Shown here: positions 6,166-6,175 of the stretch, piece after piece
Numbering within the stretch: position 1 is the first letter of the stretch
Layout: the number at the start of each line of letters is the position of its first letter
Origin: Prevotellaceae bacterium UBA7028
GTDB taxonomy: Bacteria > Bacteroidota > Bacteroidia > Bacteroidales > Bacteroidaceae
Assembly: GCA_002494215.1 (NCBI GenBank)
Contig: DLBF01000070.1
Location: 441 to 6,615 of the forward strand
DNA: 6,175 nt
Reading direction: 5' to 3'
The notes under the pieces: generated by a model
The model's input: only the letters and a program-made list of their open reading frames with translations
What the model was told of the DNA's origin: nothing
Databases searched by the model: none
Translations under genes and position numbers: made by a program

Positions 6166-6175
6166 GGCTGCGATT

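Noticed and set aside
6133..6175. A possible gene start at 6133, 6154 or 6161 on the plus strand
   Set aside because: At most 14 codons are visible, the candidate starts are in two frames, and the DNA is repetitive (TTATGAAT), so a coding call is not supported. It is noted only with the divergent promoter.

Overview
The window looks like chromosomal DNA from a member of the Bacteroidota, most likely a Prevotella- or Bacteroides-like gut or oral organism. The evidence is a homodimer-type glycyl-tRNA synthetase, TAnnTTTG -7 promoter elements, starts without Shine-Dalgarno sequences, a lipoprotein with an acidic stretch after its lipobox cysteine, and a ~900-residue secreted MG2/plug-like protein of a kind I know only from this phylum. 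No mobile element, CRISPR array, rRNA or tRNA gene is visible.

Layout. Positions 1-756 (+) hold the C-terminal half of glycyl-tRNA synthetase, entering from outside the window. Its stop codon overlaps by one base the start of an FKBP-type peptidyl-prolyl isomerase lipoprotein (756-1457, +). A 12-bp perfect hairpin at 1484-1511 then separates this pair from three genes on the minus strand that converge on it. In transcription order these are a 935-residue secreted MG2/plug-like protein (6028-3221), a NahK-like sugar kinase of the aminoglycoside-phosphotransferase fold (3203-2100, 17-nt gap) and a small FMN nitroreductase (2030-1518, 68-69-nt gap). A -7 promoter element lies just upstream of 6028. 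A second one, on the opposite strand at 6115-6122, suggests that a divergent gene begins at or beyond the right edge.

How the genes work together. The left pair joins a translation housekeeping enzyme to a lipoprotein foldase, probably through translational coupling. The right three probably form one transcription unit ending at the shared hairpin: an envelope protein of unknown function, a cytoplasmic kinase probably acting on a salvaged sugar, and a flavin oxidoreductase. No shared pathway can be read from the sequence.

The gene content is ordinary. The most unusual signal is at the DNA level. The signal-peptide core of the FKBP lipoprotein is built from six 9-bp units, each starting CTAG, so CTAG recurs at exactly 9-bp spacing and all six leucines use CTA, a codon nearly absent from the surrounding coding sequence. 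Two other short-repeat spacers occur, a TAACTTTTA/TTTATC-rich one at 2037-2102 and a TTATGAAT one at the right edge. The large secreted protein carries a charged insertion of about 65 residues inside one of its beta domains.
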